Part shown: positions 33,351 to 45,555 of the stretch, piece after piece
Position numbering within the stretch: position 1 is the first letter of the stretch
Layout: every line of letters begins with the position of its first letter
From: Albugo candida
Lineage: Eukaryota > Oomycota > Peronosporomycetes > Albuginales
DNA: 64,000 nucleotides
Reading direction: 5' to 3'
Assembly: GCA_040437565.1 (NCBI GenBank)
Contig: JBDOQK010000011.1
Coordinates: 372,001 to 436,000 of the forward strand
Notes under the pieces: model-generated
What the model saw: only the letters and a program-made list of their open reading frames with translations
Told to the model about the DNA's origin: nothing
Database searches by the model: none
Position numbers and translations under genes: made by a program

Positions 33351-34745
33351 ATGACTATGGCCGAAGAAGAGAAATTGTCGTTTGATTGGCTTCCTGACGG
33401 CTGTGAGAGCCTTGCGGATGGTGAATACGATGCTATTGTACTTGGAACCGGTTTGAAAGAGTGTATACTAAGTGGTTTGCTTGCTGTAAACGGTAAAAAA
33501 GTGTTACATTTGGATCGGAATTCGTACTACGGCGGTGATTGTGCTTCACTAAATCTGGCCAATCTGTATGAAAAATACAAACCGGGGACCAAACCTCCCT
33601 CAGAATTAGGATCAAGTCGCGACTATAACATCGATCTGATTCCCAAATTTATCATGGCTTGCGGCAAATTGGTAAAGATGTTGCTGCACACAAAAGTGAC
33701 CCGATACTTGGAATTCAAGAATGTGGATGGAAGTTATGTGGTCAAAAATGGAAAAAGCTACAAAGTACCTGCCACCGGAGAAGAAGCATTGCGTTCTTCG
33801 CTGATGGGAATTTTTGAAAAACGCAAATTCCGAAAACTTATTTTGTACATTTATAATTATGAAGAAGATAACCCAAAGACCTTTGAAGGATTGGATTTGA
33901 AAAAACAACCAATGTCTCAAGTGTACGAGAAATTTGGCGTGGATGCGAACACACAAAGCTTTATGGGGCATGCGATGGCGTTATGGACAGACGATCGTTA
34001 TCTGGGAAAACCAGCTATTGAGACAATTCGAGCGATCAAATTGTATGCTTACTCGCTCGAAAGGTATGGAAAATCACCGTATCTATATCCGATATATGGA
34101 CTCGGTGGGCTTCCAGAAGGATTCTCTCGATTATGTGCTATCCATGGAGGCACTTTTATGCTGAATCGTGGTGTGGACGAAATTCTCTACGATGCTACTG
34201 GACGAGCTTGGGGAATCAAATGTGGCAACGAAGTCGCAAAAGGAAAACTACTAATCGGAGATCCGTCTTACTTTGACAACGAAAAAATGACGCTGACTGG
34301 AAAAGCTGTGCGATCGATCTTCATTTTGGATCATCCTATTCCAAACACGAACGATGCAGAAAGTTTGCAAATTATCATTCCAGCAGCTCAAGCAAATCGT
34401 CAAAACGATATCTATGTCTGCATGGTGTCATACGCACACATGATCGCAGCAAAAGGAATGTATGTTGCCATTGTAAGCACAGTGGCCGAAACCGCGGACC
34501 CATTGAGCGAGATTGCTCCCGGAGTCAGTTTACTAGGTCCTTTTCTCGATCGCTTCGACTCGGTTTCCGATATGTATGAGCCAATTCAAGACGGATCTAA
34601 TGACAATTGTTACATCAGCGCATCCTATGACCCTACAAGTCACTTCGAGACCACTTCGGAGGATGTTTTGAGTATGTACAAGCGCATCACCGGGGAAGAG
34701 TTGGATATGAGCATCAACGCAGACACAACGGATGCGGACCAGTGA
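33351..34745 (+). CDS. GDI1: Rab GDP dissociation inhibitor
   Basis: A single exon of 464 residues; the ATG at 33351 is chosen because it gives the standard N terminus shortly before EYDAIVLGTGLKECILSGLL. The following VLHLDRNSYYGGD is the GDI/REP sequence-conserved region 1. MSQVYEKFGVDANTQSFMGH and YLYPIYGLGGLPEGFSRL belong to later conserved regions. GDI extracts GDP-bound, prenylated Rab GTPases from membranes and returns them to donor compartments. The N-terminal leader is about 23 residues longer than in animal GDI. Confidence 0.95.
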   Translation: MTMAEEEKLSFDWLPDGCESLADGEYDAIVLGTGLKECILSGLLAVNGKKVLHLDRNSYYGGDCASLNLANLYEKYKPGTKPPSELGSSRDYNIDLIPKFIMACGKLVKMLLHTKVTRYLEFKNVDGSYVVKNGKSYKVPATGEEALRSSLMGIFEKRKFRKLILYIYNYEEDNPKTFEGLDLKKQPMSQVYEKFGVDANTQSFMGHAMALWTDDRYLGKPAIETIRAIKLYAYSLERYGKSPYLYPIYGLGGLPEGFSRLCAIHGGTFMLNRGVDEILYDATGRAWGIKCGNEVAKGKLLIGDPSYFDNEKMTLTGKAVRSIFILDHPIPNTNDAESLQIIIPAAQANRQNDIYVCMVSYAHMIAAKGMYVAIVSTVAETADPLSEIAPGVSLLGPFLDRFDSVSDMYEPIQDGSNDNCYISASYDPTSHFETTSEDVLSMYKRITGEELDMSINADTTDADQ

Positions 34746-34934
34746 TGTGTTTTCACTCGGAATTCGCGATCCCGGCTAGCGACGAGTTTCATTAATCTTT
34801 AAATACATGGAGTGCACAAAAGCGTTTTTTATCAGCTATTCTCAAATTCTATTCTCTGTAGCGCAATTGTCTATTTCAAGCTCCCATGCGACCAAGTCAA
34901 AGTGCTTGATCTCATTATCGAAAACGCGTTTGTC

Positions 34935-35312
34935 ATGACACGGGGAAGCTATCAACCGTCTCAAAATGTCGACAACTTTTTGCGTGAGAAGCCCAGTACT
35001 CGCCGACATCAGCCTCCAGGAGGTGGGTCTTCTGTTGGCTCTTTGATATACGGAGGCAGCACAGAGAGTTCTTTTGCTGGACATAATGCTTTCTATCTAC
35101 GGCGTAAAGAGGACAGGCCAGAATACAATGCTGTACTATCGGCTAGGAACACGAGTCAGCAGAATCAACTGGTCACAAGGAATCGACAAGATATATCTTC
35201 GAATCAGTATGCATCAGGTCCCAATCAGAATGTTGGTAATGTGCTCACAGATCGTCGAACGACTCGCGTGCATGCTCCTCCTGGTGGAGTGTCCTCGATT
35301 GTGCTAGGATAG
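34935..35312 (+). CDS. Jupiter/HN1-like small protein
   Basis: The first in-frame ATG at 34935 gives 125 residues; upstream open sequence has no ATG. Two copies of a short motif flank the protein: TRRHQPPGGGSSVG near the start and TRVHAPPGGVSSIVLG at the end. R-x-PPGG-x-SS is the hallmark of the HN1/Jupiter (JPT) family, small disordered proteins linked to microtubules in animals. The middle is Gln/Asn/Ser-rich and likely disordered. Function here is inferred from the motif only. Confidence 0.68.
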   Translation: MTRGSYQPSQNVDNFLREKPSTRRHQPPGGGSSVGSLIYGGSTESSFAGHNAFYLRRKEDRPEYNAVLSARNTSQQNQLVTRNRQDISSNQYASGPNQNVGNVLTDRRTTRVHAPPGGVSSIVLG

Positions 35313-35357
35313 AGTCCAAGTCATACTGCTGTTTGTTTTATAACATGTGGAATATAA

Positions 35358-36784
35358 TCATTGTGGATCTATTTGAGGTAGTGCGATCATCGCGATGCCA
35401 TTTTTGACATTTTTGATACATTCCCATCTTCCAAATCGATGCTCTTGTCCAACACCTGCAACTAGAAATCGTCCGCCGGAATCAAAGCACAATCCGTTAA
35501 TGAATCCGCATAGTGGAATCGTATTCACACAAGCTAAAGTGCGAGCTTGCAGGTCAGCTTTCCATAAACGGATGCATCCATCGCTGGACCCTGACGCAAT
35601 TAAATCACTTCGAGACATGACTGCAACGCTACAGATCCATTTCCCGGCTCCATGAGCATTTGGATGAACAAAAACAGGCTTCTTACGCCCATTAGACCAG
35701 AGCGTTAACGATCCATCATCTCCACCGGTGACATAGTATTCATTTGTGATCATCTTGATGCAATCCAATGACCCGGAATTGCCATAAAGTATCAATTGAC
35801 TCTCTTCTGGAATCTTCCACAATCGGACACTTCGATCACGGCCACAGCTAACAACACGTTCTTTATGTGTGCTGTCTAGACTATTCACTTGTGCTTGATG
35901 ACCGAATAATGTCTCAACATACCCCATTTCGGTGAGGTTCCAATGCTTAATTGTGCGATCATATGAGCCGGAGAACAAGGAACTACTCCGAGCGCAAAAT
36001 GAAAGAGCTGAAACTGAATCTCGATGGCCGGAAAAACTTTCCAAGACTTTTTTCTTCTCTACATCCCAAATGTGGACTAGTCGGTCACAGCCACCAGTAG
36101 CTAGATACTTTCCATCGAAAGTCAACGCTGTCGACAAAATGGCCCGCTGGTGATCCTTATTAGCTGTCACGCTGTCGTCTTTAGGGAAAACCAATTTTGT
36201 TTTCACTTGGTCCTTCAAATTCCAGCATAAAACAGTCCCATCTTTGGAAACGGAGAAAGCTGCTTGACCATTTTCAGCCAAGCACACAGCTGTGACGGAA
36301 AGCTAAAATACGAAAATTGAGCTTAATAATGAATGTTGTTGCGTAGAGCACCTACCCGATGTCCTTTGAGGAACTTTACGGACTCGCAATCGAATTCAAA
36401 TTCTTCAAATTTTTCAGCCAATTTCCGAAAGCCTTTTCCAGCTGCTTCCTGTGCATCTTGCAAGAGCTTTGCTCCAATTCTGTCATCAAATGTCTTGGAG
36501 GAATCATCGTCGTTTTCTGTTATATCCTGAGCCTTGATTTTATCCAAATACTCTTTTGCAAGTCTGATTCGTTTCTCCTGAGCCGTTTCTTGTGCTTCTT
36601 CCTCAGACTCATGCTCGGTATCGTTTCCAGAGCCGTTTGAGTCGCTTTCAGAAGTCAAATCAGTTTCTTGTTCATTTTTGTTAGACGACCAGTCGAATGC
36701 AATCCCTGTAGAGCTCTTTTTTGCCTTTGCGGGTGGACCCTTTTTTGTCGGTTGCGGCTTGCGAGCTCCAATCTTTCGCTTCAT
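35358..36784 (-). CDS. RRP9: U3 snoRNP WD40 protein RRP9 (U3-55K)
   Basis: Two exons (36784-36356 and 36302-35358) give 457 residues. The N-terminal 140 residues are charged and nuclear in character: MKRKIGARKPQP, an acidic run, then RIRLAKEYLDKIK. They end in VKFLKGHR, followed by seven or so WD40 blades (for example KYLATGGCDRLVHIWD, LFSGSYDRTIKHWN, RVVSCGRDRSVRLWK). The last blade ends in GRFLVAGVGQEHRFGRW, a family-specific sequence. RRP9 binds the box B/C motif of U3 snoRNA and is needed for early pre-18S rRNA cleavage. Part of exon 1 is duplicated artificially after the 36973 gap. Confidence 0.9.
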
Positions 36785-37415
36785 GATAGCTTCCAATAGT
36801 AGAAGATAAAAACCGGTTCAAAACCAGTATCCAGTTACATGTTAGTACTTTACCCACAAATGCTTCGCAGAGCGCGCATCCGGAAGCTGCTGCTTTGCTA
36901 TCTACGCACGCAGGTGAAATCAAATATTCCTACGGCTTATCCGGTTCATGACGACGTTCTAGAACAGTCTATNNNNNNNNNNNNNNNNNNNNNNNNNNNN
37001 NNNNNNNNNNNNNNNNNNNNNNNNNNNNNNNNNNNNNNNNNNNNNNNNNNNNNNNNNNNNNNNNNNNNNNNNGAGCCGTTTGAGTCGCTTTCAGAAGTCA
37101 AATCAGTTTCTTGTTCATTTTTGTTAGACGACCAGTCGAATGCAATCCCTGTAGAGCTCTTTTTTGCCTTTGCGGGTGGACCCTTTTTTGTCGGTTGCGG
37201 CTTGCGAGCTCCAATCTTTCGCTTCATGATAGCTTCCAATAGTAGAAGATAAAAACCGGTTCAAAACCAGTATCCAGTTACATGTTAGTACTTTACCCAC
37301 AAATGCTTCGCAGAGCGCGCATCCGGAAGCTGCTGCTTTGCTATCTACGCACGCAGGTGAAATCAAATATTCCTACGGCTTATCCGGTTCATGACGACGT
37401 TCTAGAACAGTCTAT
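36630..37415. repeat. Gap of 100 N with identical 343-bp flanks
   Basis: The N run is 36973-37072. Bases 36630-36972 recur at 37073-37415. The repeat includes the 5' coding end and promoter of RRP9, so the second RRP9 fragment (37073-37227) is an artefact. Confidence 0.93.
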
Positions 37416-37624
37416 TGATGTTGTTGATACGATGCCAAATAAATTGTTGGTTTTGTGTAAACAAAAGTGTTATATTTTTGGCGACAGGTGGACTGAGACT
37501 TGTAGGTCTATGAAACCACACTTTCTTGAAAACAGTTGATGCACGTACCCACTCTTTCACTGGTACGGATATCAATGCTACGTGCAAAATTAGTGCTATT
37601 TACGGCAATCAATCTTGCTTATGA
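37282..37624 (+). CDS. Candidate small gene divergent from RRP9
   Basis: A two-exon model (37282-37456 and 37536-37624, 79-bp intron with GTAA donor) gives 87 residues, beginning MLVLYPQMLRRARIRKLL and ending NQSCL. The unspliced frame instead gives 85 residues ending at 37539. I do not recognise the product. The position, head-to-head with RRP9, is what a real gene would show, and the basic N terminus could be a mitochondrial presequence. The first part also exists in the copy left of the gap. Confidence 0.33.
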
Positions 37625-37673
37625 TATATGCTGTTGGAACCTTTACACGCAACAGACTCGATACAGTGTTGAC

Positions 37674-37793
37674 ATGTTGGTCATTCTGCTTGCATCGCTA
37701 ATGTTATTCTCGAACATTCAGAGCCTTCACATGGATTGTGATGAAAGCCATGCTGACAAACATCATACTATCGAGCAGCCGAAGACATTTTGA
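37674..37793 (+). CDS. Candidate 39-residue secreted peptide
   Basis: The ATG at 37674 opens a frame with a hydrophobic N terminus (LVILLASLMLFSNIQSL) that looks like a signal peptide. A short polar, His/Asp-rich tail ending TIEQPKTF follows. It is too short to be convincing and could be the first exon of a longer secreted protein or chance. From 37794 to 38501 I see no other gene. Confidence 0.25.
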   Translation: MLVILLASLMLFSNIQSLHMDCDESHADKHHTIEQPKTF

Positions 37794-38501
37794 ACAGACT
37801 TTCCGTACAATTCTAGTCGAAAAGCAATCTGAAGATTTTGGTTGAGCAAGTCAATAATCGAACCACGATGGCGTTTCGATTGAGACACGGCACGTTATGT
37901 CAAGGTTTTCCGCATTCTCAACTTCTTGAATCCTTTGTACTAATCCGTTTTCGTTATTAGCTCTATCATCATAGAATCGGCACTATTATAGTTGAGCCGG
38001 GATCAAGCATTTCCATGTAAAGCCTGTCGCACAGATATTGCATGTGATATGACGAGGCTGGGACAGAAGCGTTGCAATAAAATATTGTCCGATTCGTAAT
38101 TCACAGTACAAGCGATCAGAAATGCGGCTTGTGAGATCATTGGTCTAACCTCATTGTGCTATATTACTGTATAATAAAGATTGCACATTCATGCAGAGTG
38201 TAGCTATCCTTTTGCGAATTCTGTCCGTTTGATGCTCTATTGTACAAAATACCATTAAATGTGTAAAGTCATCCAATCCCATTCAAGCGTTATCACACTT
38301 AGTTTTATCTGCTTGAACTACTCTCTCTACTGCCAAATGTCAGTTGTGTTTACAATGGCGCAGTGCACACAGGATGCAAAGTATAGAGACATTACCGCAT
38401 GCATTAAAGAAGAAAATTCTTATTATAGAATGCTAATTCTGAAGCTCTCATCAGTTTTCGTCTGCAGCCCGAGTCAATTCGCTATTTCGAACACGCAATA
38501 T

Positions 38502-40106
38502 ATGTCGACCTTACCTGCATTGGCTGTGCGACCAAAGGTGCCCCTGCGGCAAGTTAGTAACCTCAATGATGCTTCTATCGATGCGTACTCGAATATTGAG
38601 AATATGACTTCGAGATCAGATACTACTCATGATTCTGCTGGAAGTCGTATACGGGGAAACACAGGTCGAGTAGCACGAAGCGCCAAAGACAATCGGCTCT
38701 ATGAAGCACGGCTGCTTCACCAGTACCAATACTCTGACGAAGAAGAAATCAACCTCCTTGCTGGAGAAATTGTTCAAATTTTAGCGAAGAAGCATTCAGG
38801 TACCTATAAATGCAGATACAACGACAAAGTTGTGTATATTCCATCGTCCAACTTGGAAATATTGGAAGAAGCTTCCGATGGCAGTGATATTGAAAACATC
38901 AAAAAGAGCCGAAGAAAGAAGAAGAACAGAGGGGCTAGTACAATTTTTCGACATGATGAGGACTGGCCTCAAGATCCAGACGGTGGATCAAATGGCAACG
39001 CAGGCGGAACGAATGCGCAATTTGAGAGCAGGAAAGCTCGCAAGAAGCATCGAAAACATCGTCGACATCGAAAAGAAAAGCAGAATTCTGATAGTAGTGC
39101 TATTGAATCCGAGCTGGACCAATCACAAAAGTTAAGCGGGCGGGACGTTTCAGTCGAAGGTAATGGAGACGATGAAGACCTTAGCGATTACGACCCTAGC
39201 GAGTTGCCACGTCATCGCCATCGCCGTCATCATCGTTCAAAACGAGTAGATACCGAAGCAGACGATGAAAATCTCGAAAACTCGGAATTGGTGCGTCACC
39301 ATCGACATCGACATCATCGCCGCCACCATAAGGAAAAATCACAAGGAAAAGAAGCCGGTGGTAATTTTAGAAAATTGGAGGATAGACATGGTCAGTATAT
39401 CAACAGCAGTATAATTGTTGAAGAAAATAGCAGCGAGGAAGATCAAGCGTTGAAGGACAGCTACCACAGCACGTCTCCTCTTCCTTTACATAATGAGAAC
39501 AGTGGTGAGGGAAAGCTTGCTGCAATAGAAAAGCGGACTGAGCAACTGACATTGCAAGAAAAGTCACCAACAGCAAACACTCAGCAAGGAACAAATTCCA
39601 GCGTGCCCTCTGCAGCAAAGAAATCTGTTCAGATCGCCTCAATTGATGAGTCAGCACAATCTACCATAAAACACGATGAAAGTCGCAAAAACGAAAGCGT
39701 AGATGTCAAACAAGGAAAGGTTGGATTCGGAAAACAAATTGGCGATAAGGTGCGTCATTTGCTGGGAAGAAAAAATGAGGTGGCACGCAAAGAAGCGTCT
39801 GGAATCCTCAATGCATGTGCAGGAACGGTGCAAGGAGAGGAAGGTTGGTACGAGCACGGTGATCACGAGCGATATTACTTTACTTTGGTCGATAACAAGT
39901 GGAATCTGCTGTATGGGCCAATCAGTGAAGAAAACTTCGATTTGTATTGTATTGCGGTAAGTTGCTTTCAATGCTTTATGATATACGTTTTGATGCCTTC
40001 TAATTAGGTCACAGAGCGGAATCGGATGGTCGAATTACCACCGACATTTTTACACAAATCAGGGTTTTTTCTGGACCGTTACTTTCATGTTCGGAAACTA
40101 GACTAG
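38502..40106 (+). CDS. SH3-domain protein with His/Arg-rich tracts
   Basis: Two exons (38502-39956 and 40008-40106) give 517 residues. The frame is open further up to an ATG at 38259, so the start is uncertain. Around residues 65-125 lies an SH3 domain: EARLLHQYQYSDEEEINLL, then GEIVQILAKK, GTYKCRYNDK and VVYIPSSNLEIL, matching the ALYDY, DELSF, W/Y and P-S-N-Y positions. The middle is built of charged repeats rich in His and Arg (HRHRRHHRSKR, RHHRHRHHRRHH) between acidic runs. The C terminus is compact, with DHERYYFTLVDNKWNLLYGP. It is likely a cytosolic adaptor; partners are unknown. Confidence 0.65.
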
Positions 40107-40213
40107 ATGCCACAACTGAGCAATTCCTACAGCTTCCATACAAAAACTTGAGCAATGTGGTATAAGTGGCCATTATTATGTAATGTCGTACAGTCATTGG
40201 GCAATTGAGCTCC

Positions 40214-42711
40214 ATGGGAAGCAGCAAAAGAAAAAAGCTCTGTCAATCGCGAAGGAGGAAACCTCCCCAACAATTACAGTCGGGGAAGAGTCGCACGTTT
40301 TCGGGAAACAGCACGCATACAAAAAAAAATGAGTATAAGACTTGCAGTGAACGTATACCTGCTTCAACCAGTATTGAAACCTTAACTTTGGCTCTACCGA
40401 GCGATTATCTTGATCAAATTCACCTAAACTATGAAGATTTAACCTTAAGTTTAACGCTTCAGGATGTGCCCTATATTACGACCACATCTCGGGTATGTGA
40501 TACGGCACTTCTTGAGGAATTGAACGCCGCCAAAGCTTCATTGACGGAATTTTGGACGTCAGATGAGCGGATGTATTGCAATGCGCGATCGCGCGCGAAC
40601 CCGTACGAGAAGATAGGATACTCTCATTTATTTCAGAACCGGGCCGCATTGAAATTGGCCGAATTGGACGCTCAATTCTCGCCAAAGCTTTCAGATCCGC
40701 ATCTCCTTCCCGAGGAATGTAATGTTCTTTTTTTTGCGGATATATGCGCTGGTCCTGGAGGATTCACTGAGTATTTGTATTGGCGGAAAAAATGGAAATG
40801 CAAAGGATGGGGATTTACTCTAAAAGGTGTGTGTGACTTTGAGTTAGAGAAATTCAATCCCTGTATCGTGGCTGATACGTTTGAGATTGATTATGGGATC
40901 CTCGGTGATGGTGACATTTACGCTAAGGAAAATATCTTATCATTTCAAGAAAGGGTGCTGGCATGCACAAAGGGAAGAGGAGTTGCTCTTGTGACTGCGG
41001 ATGGAGGATTCAGTACAGACGGTGACTGGTATCGTCAAGAATTTCTTACTAAACGACTCGTGCTCTGTGAATGTCTTACCGCTTTGTGTGTCTTACGACA
41101 AGGAGGCACATTTGTGTGCAAATTTTTTGATATATTCCAAGATTTCACCATTGAACTGATCTACCTTATGACGCTGGTATTCGAAAAGGTTTATATCACC
41201 AAGCCAATCCAATCAAGGCCGGCCAACTCGGAACGATTTCTTGTATGCAGAGAGCGCAAGGCTGGTAATCTCACAAAATTAATCGATTATTTGTTTTGTG
41301 TCAGTCAGAAGCTTGAAAGTATGGGATTCAAGGCAGCGAATTCCAAACCAACGGGAGATGTGGACCGTATTTGCGAAATAAATTCAACGTCTTTTTTGGC
41401 CAGCATGAAGCGAGTCGTGGAAGGTATTTGTGGGCGGCAAATTCAGGCGCTTTATAACATTCAGAGTTATTTCCATAATGCACAACTTGAGCCATTCTGT
41501 GATCAGGCTCTCATTCGGCGCGAAGCGCTTGCATCATGGAATTTGCCACATAGTCGACATATGGCACAACGCAAATCTTCTTCAACTGCAGAAGAAATGA
41601 AATCACTTCTCAATGATTACCTTCTCGATCAAATATCTCAGTTGAGCTCCTCCTTTGTCGATCCACTTGAAGATTTATCGGATACTGCTTGCCTGATTTG
41701 CGAGCCAAATCCCATTTTTGGTGTATTGGTCTCACTACAAAATCAAGTGTTTTTTATGCATAAAAGCAACCAATCTGACGAATCGGTCCTCTCGTACCAA
41801 AAAGTGGCAAACGCGATGCTACCAAAAGGATCCGTTCTATTTGCCGAAAAGATGAAAGACGAAAGGTATGGTATCATCGACGCACACATTCTTTGCAACG
41901 AAACTCTCAATAAAAAGGATTTTAAAGCTCGTTTATTGTCAGTGGATACACTGATGGCTGGTGTGTGTGCATGTACATCCTATTCGCCTGATGGGCCGCT
42001 AGTCTCACATCCATCNNNNNNNNNNNNNNNNNNNNNNNNNNNNNNNNNNNNNNNNNNNNNNNNNNNNNNNNNNNNNNNNNNNNNNNNNNNNNNNNNNNNN
42101 NNNNNNNNNNNNNNNGTCGACATATGGCACAACGCAAATCTTCTTCAACTGCAGAAGAAATGAAATCACTTCTCAATGATTACCTTCTCGATCAAATATC
42201 TCAGTTGAGCTCCTCCTTTGTCGATCCACTTGAAGATTTATCGGATACTGCTTGCCTGATTTGCGAGCCAAATCCCATTTTTGGTGTATTGGTCTCACTA
42301 CAAAATCAAGTGTTTTTTATGCATAAAAGCAACCAATCTGACGAATCGGTCCTCTCGTACCAAAAAGTGGCAAACGCGATGCTACCAAAAGGATCCGTTC
42401 TATTTGCCGAAAAGATGAAAGACGAAAGGTATGGTATCATCGACGCACACATTCTTTGCAACGAAACTCTCAATAAAAAGGATTTTAAAGCTCGTTTATT
42501 GTCAGTGGATACACTGATGGCTGGTGTGTGTGCATGTACATCCTATTCGCCTGATGGGCCGCTAGTCTCACATCCATCTTTGAGCCAGGAAGAGGCTAAA
42601 ATTTGTACCGAAAAACGCTCACAGGATTCGTTCATCTTACGCATTCCCATTCAACCAAAGTCTTTTATAGAAGCACTAAAAACGGTCCATCTTTTTGGGC
42701 CGAATGAATAG
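40214..42711 (+). CDS. CMTR1: mRNA cap 2'-O-methyltransferase (CMTR1-like)
   Basis: A single exon gives 644 residues after removal of the N run and one 463-bp copy. The RrmJ/FtsJ fold is clear. NRAALKLAEL supplies the first catalytic Lys, ADICAGPGGFTEYL is the SAM-binding motif, and VTADGGFS carries the Asp. TFVCKFFD carries the second Lys and RPANSERFLVC the Glu, completing the K-D-K-E tetrad of cap 2'-O-methyltransferases. The basic N terminus (KRKKLCQSRRRKPP) suggests nuclear import. The enzyme methylates the 2'-O of the first transcribed nucleotide of capped mRNA. Human CMTR1 has additional G-patch and WW domains that I do not see here. The first ATG in frame is at 40214. Confidence 0.88.
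41553..42578. repeat. Gap of 100 N with identical 463-bp flanks
   Basis: The N run is 42016-42115. Bases 41553-42015 recur at 42116-42578, inside the CMTR1-like coding region. Joining at the overlap keeps the reading frame, which supports an assembly artefact. Confidence 0.94.
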
Positions 42712-42908
42712 TCGTTCGGTGTTCGCAGGCGTGGATATGGAATTCGACTGGCATCTCCAATTTGGTCCAGTTCCCTACTATTGTTAAATTACTAAAGGTA
42801 GCCTCAGTTTACTATATTCTTTCATAATATCATAATTGAAATATTCATTTACAGCAAGCGCACGCTTTAATAGGCGCATTGCAGTACTAAATTTTCAACG
42901 AAGGGGAG

Positions 42909-43277
<369 letters not shown>

Positions 43278-43427
43278 TAAACTGAATATCGCGTACAAGA
43301 TAGTTTCTATCAAGAATAAGAAACTACGTAATACATACCAATCGGTGGCATCAGTATACCATCTTTTGCTTTGTTCATTTCGCTTGTTGCACAGGATATG
43401 GAACACATATATTAGCACCAGGGTTAA

Positions 43428-43823
43428 TTACAACGAAATAACACAAATATCGTGAAATGCGCCGTCCGAAAATCGTAAATTACATTCTTCGCCATCCTCT
43501 TGTAACACTTCAATGTCTGTTTCGAGGAGCGCCGAATTATCTACACGATCGCCTTGCATGAGAAAGAAGCGCTCGTAGATAGGATACGCATTTATATCCT
43601 GGAGCATTCTTCCTAGATTATATATAATTGCGGTTCCGCTTTTGCTGAAAGTACCCGGCGCCTTTTCCGCGTTTTCTTCGTTCAAATTCACCACGGATCG
43701 CACAAGTAATTCATGCAATCCAGTGTAGAGAACCAGATAGATTGTCAAAATCCCCAAATGAGTCCAAAAGCTTCTCAGATGCATAAACGCTGCAGGCAAG
43801 CCGTTCTCTCTTCCGTGGTTCAT
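43428..43823 (-). CDS. Small single-pass membrane protein, unknown
   Basis: An open frame of 131 residues starting MNHGRENGLP. It has one likely transmembrane helix near the N terminus (FWTHLGILTIYLVLYTGL) followed by an acidic soluble part ending in FHDICVISL. A possible extra 5' exon (ATG at 43884 followed by a GTAAT donor) would add a few residues and would overlap the RCC1 stop codon. I do not recognise a family. It lies just behind the RCC1 gene on the same strand. Confidence 0.5.
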   Translation of the reverse strand: MNHGRENGLPAAFMHLRSFWTHLGILTIYLVLYTGLHELLVRSVVNLNEENAEKAPGTFSKSGTAIIYNLGRMLQDINAYPIYERFFLMQGDRVDNSALLETDIEVLQEDGEECNLRFSDGAFHDICVISL

Positions 43824-43883
43824 AAGCTGGAATTAAAAACAACGAATGCCGTTATATCTTATTTGGTATTACATTTATGACCA

Positions 43884-45313
43884 TCAAGTCCGAAAAGAGA
43901 AATCTTTATCGACAGCTTCCGCAAAAGGTTTCGTGAGAGCACCCATGTGAGAGTACCCACATGTCACAGAGACCACATTGTACCTATCTAAGCTCTCTAT
44001 TTGTGCGGGCTGCAACAGCGTCTTTCGCTCCCCATGTCCTAAACAGCTGCTGTGACCTTTGCCAAATGTGTATAATTTCCCGGTCGACGACAATGCCGCA
44101 GTGTAATACCGACCGCACTTGACTGAGATGATTTCTTCGTCTTGCAATATAGTCATTTCGTGAGGTTCCAGCCATAATTTTGCTCCCCACATAAACATCT
44201 TCCCATCTTTGGTAACAGCAGCCGCGTGGTCGTAACCTGCCGATACTTGAGTGACATTGAGGTTGCTCAAGGCTTCGACCACAACTGGAATTGTCTCCAT
44301 ATTATAATAATCTACCGTCAAGCCTCCTCCGAGACCTAGTTGGCTATCTGTAAGACAGTAGAAATCAATACACAAGGCGAGACAGAAATTGACAACGTAC
44401 GACTATTAATTCCCCAGCTGTATACCTCACCATGCTCAGTTATTGCAAAGGTGAAGTCTCGTCCAGCAGAGATTGACGCAACATTTTGATCAGCAAAGTA
44501 CTCGATAGGTTCTGGCACTTCGTAATTGTCCGATGCTCCATTACCTAGCCGACCATACTCCCCATTTCCCCACGCCCAAATCTCACCATCTTTTGTCAGT
44601 GCTACAGTATGCAATTCACCACATTCGACAGATTTGATTGGAACTCCTTGGTCTACTAAGGTTCGCACTAAACGAGGAATCGACTCATCTTCGCCCCCTG
44701 CATGGCCAAGAGCACCACTTCCTTTCAATGTAGATCCTCCCCATCCCCAAGTGAATAGCTTTCCTTCTTCGTCCACCGCAGCTGTATGATATTCCCCACA
44801 AGAAATATCAACAATCTTGATGCCCTCTAGCGCATCAACAAGGCGAGGAACGCATTCGATATCTTGATTGCTGGATCCATGGCCGAGTTGATGATACTCA
44901 TTGGAACCCCAAGTGTAAAGCTTTCCCTCTTCATCGACTGAAGGAAAGGAACGTATGAGAGAATGAAGACGCATTAGCTGACAATTCACATCATACTTGC
45001 GGCACTATGAGCGGCTCCAAAATCGAGCTTGGCTACGCTTTTTCCTTCAAATGACTCCAATAGAATCGGGAAAAGCTCTTCGTATGAATTCCGGATGCCA
45101 GTTTTTTCAAAACTCCCGTGACCCAATTGGCCTTGTGTTCCTGTTCCCCAAGTGAACACTGAAACAATGCATTATGATACGTTTCTGCATGTGACGGAGA
45201 ATGAGAGTCTTACCGCTGGCTTGTGTAGACAGCGCTCTATTCCTTTGTCTAGTGGCTAGTCTGTTGACAGTCGCTGCCGCGCGCAATGTAATATAAATAC
45301 GAGATCGCAGCAT
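43884..45313 (-). CDS. RCC1-repeat protein, possibly mitochondrial
   Basis: Several minus-strand exons from the ATG at 45313 join into seven or so RCC1 blades. Repeats carry the typical signature, for example LYTWGSNEYHQLGHGS, KLFTWGWGG, EIWAWGNGEYGRLGNG and FTFAITEHGEVYSWG. The N terminus (MLRSRIYITLRAAATVNRL) is basic, hydroxylated and free of acids, like a mitochondrial presequence. Yeast and human mitochondria also have RCC1-like proteins (RCC1L/WBSCR16), so an exchange-factor or mitoribosome role is possible, but no motif decides it. No extra domain is seen. Confidence 0.75.
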
Positions 45314-45555
45314 TTTCGACCAGGAATTTCCAATCAATCTTGGAGCAACATTCACGTCACCTCTAATCGACAATGTGTCTTGAAGACATTCGTCCAATCA
45401 CCGAAAGCAAATCGTGCTCTTGCTAAGAAAGTCACTTGCGAGGAGAATTTAGGCATTTGGCACATTAATTTAATCGACTGCAGCTCCTCACGTATATCAT
45501 ACCGAAGCAAAGAACTTGTTTATCTGGTGAATTGTATACTTTGAAAGGATTGTGC

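Noticed and set aside
37073-37227. Second RRP9 gene fragment
   Set aside because: It is part of the 343-bp repeat around the 36973 gap and matches the true 5' end base for base as far as I can see.
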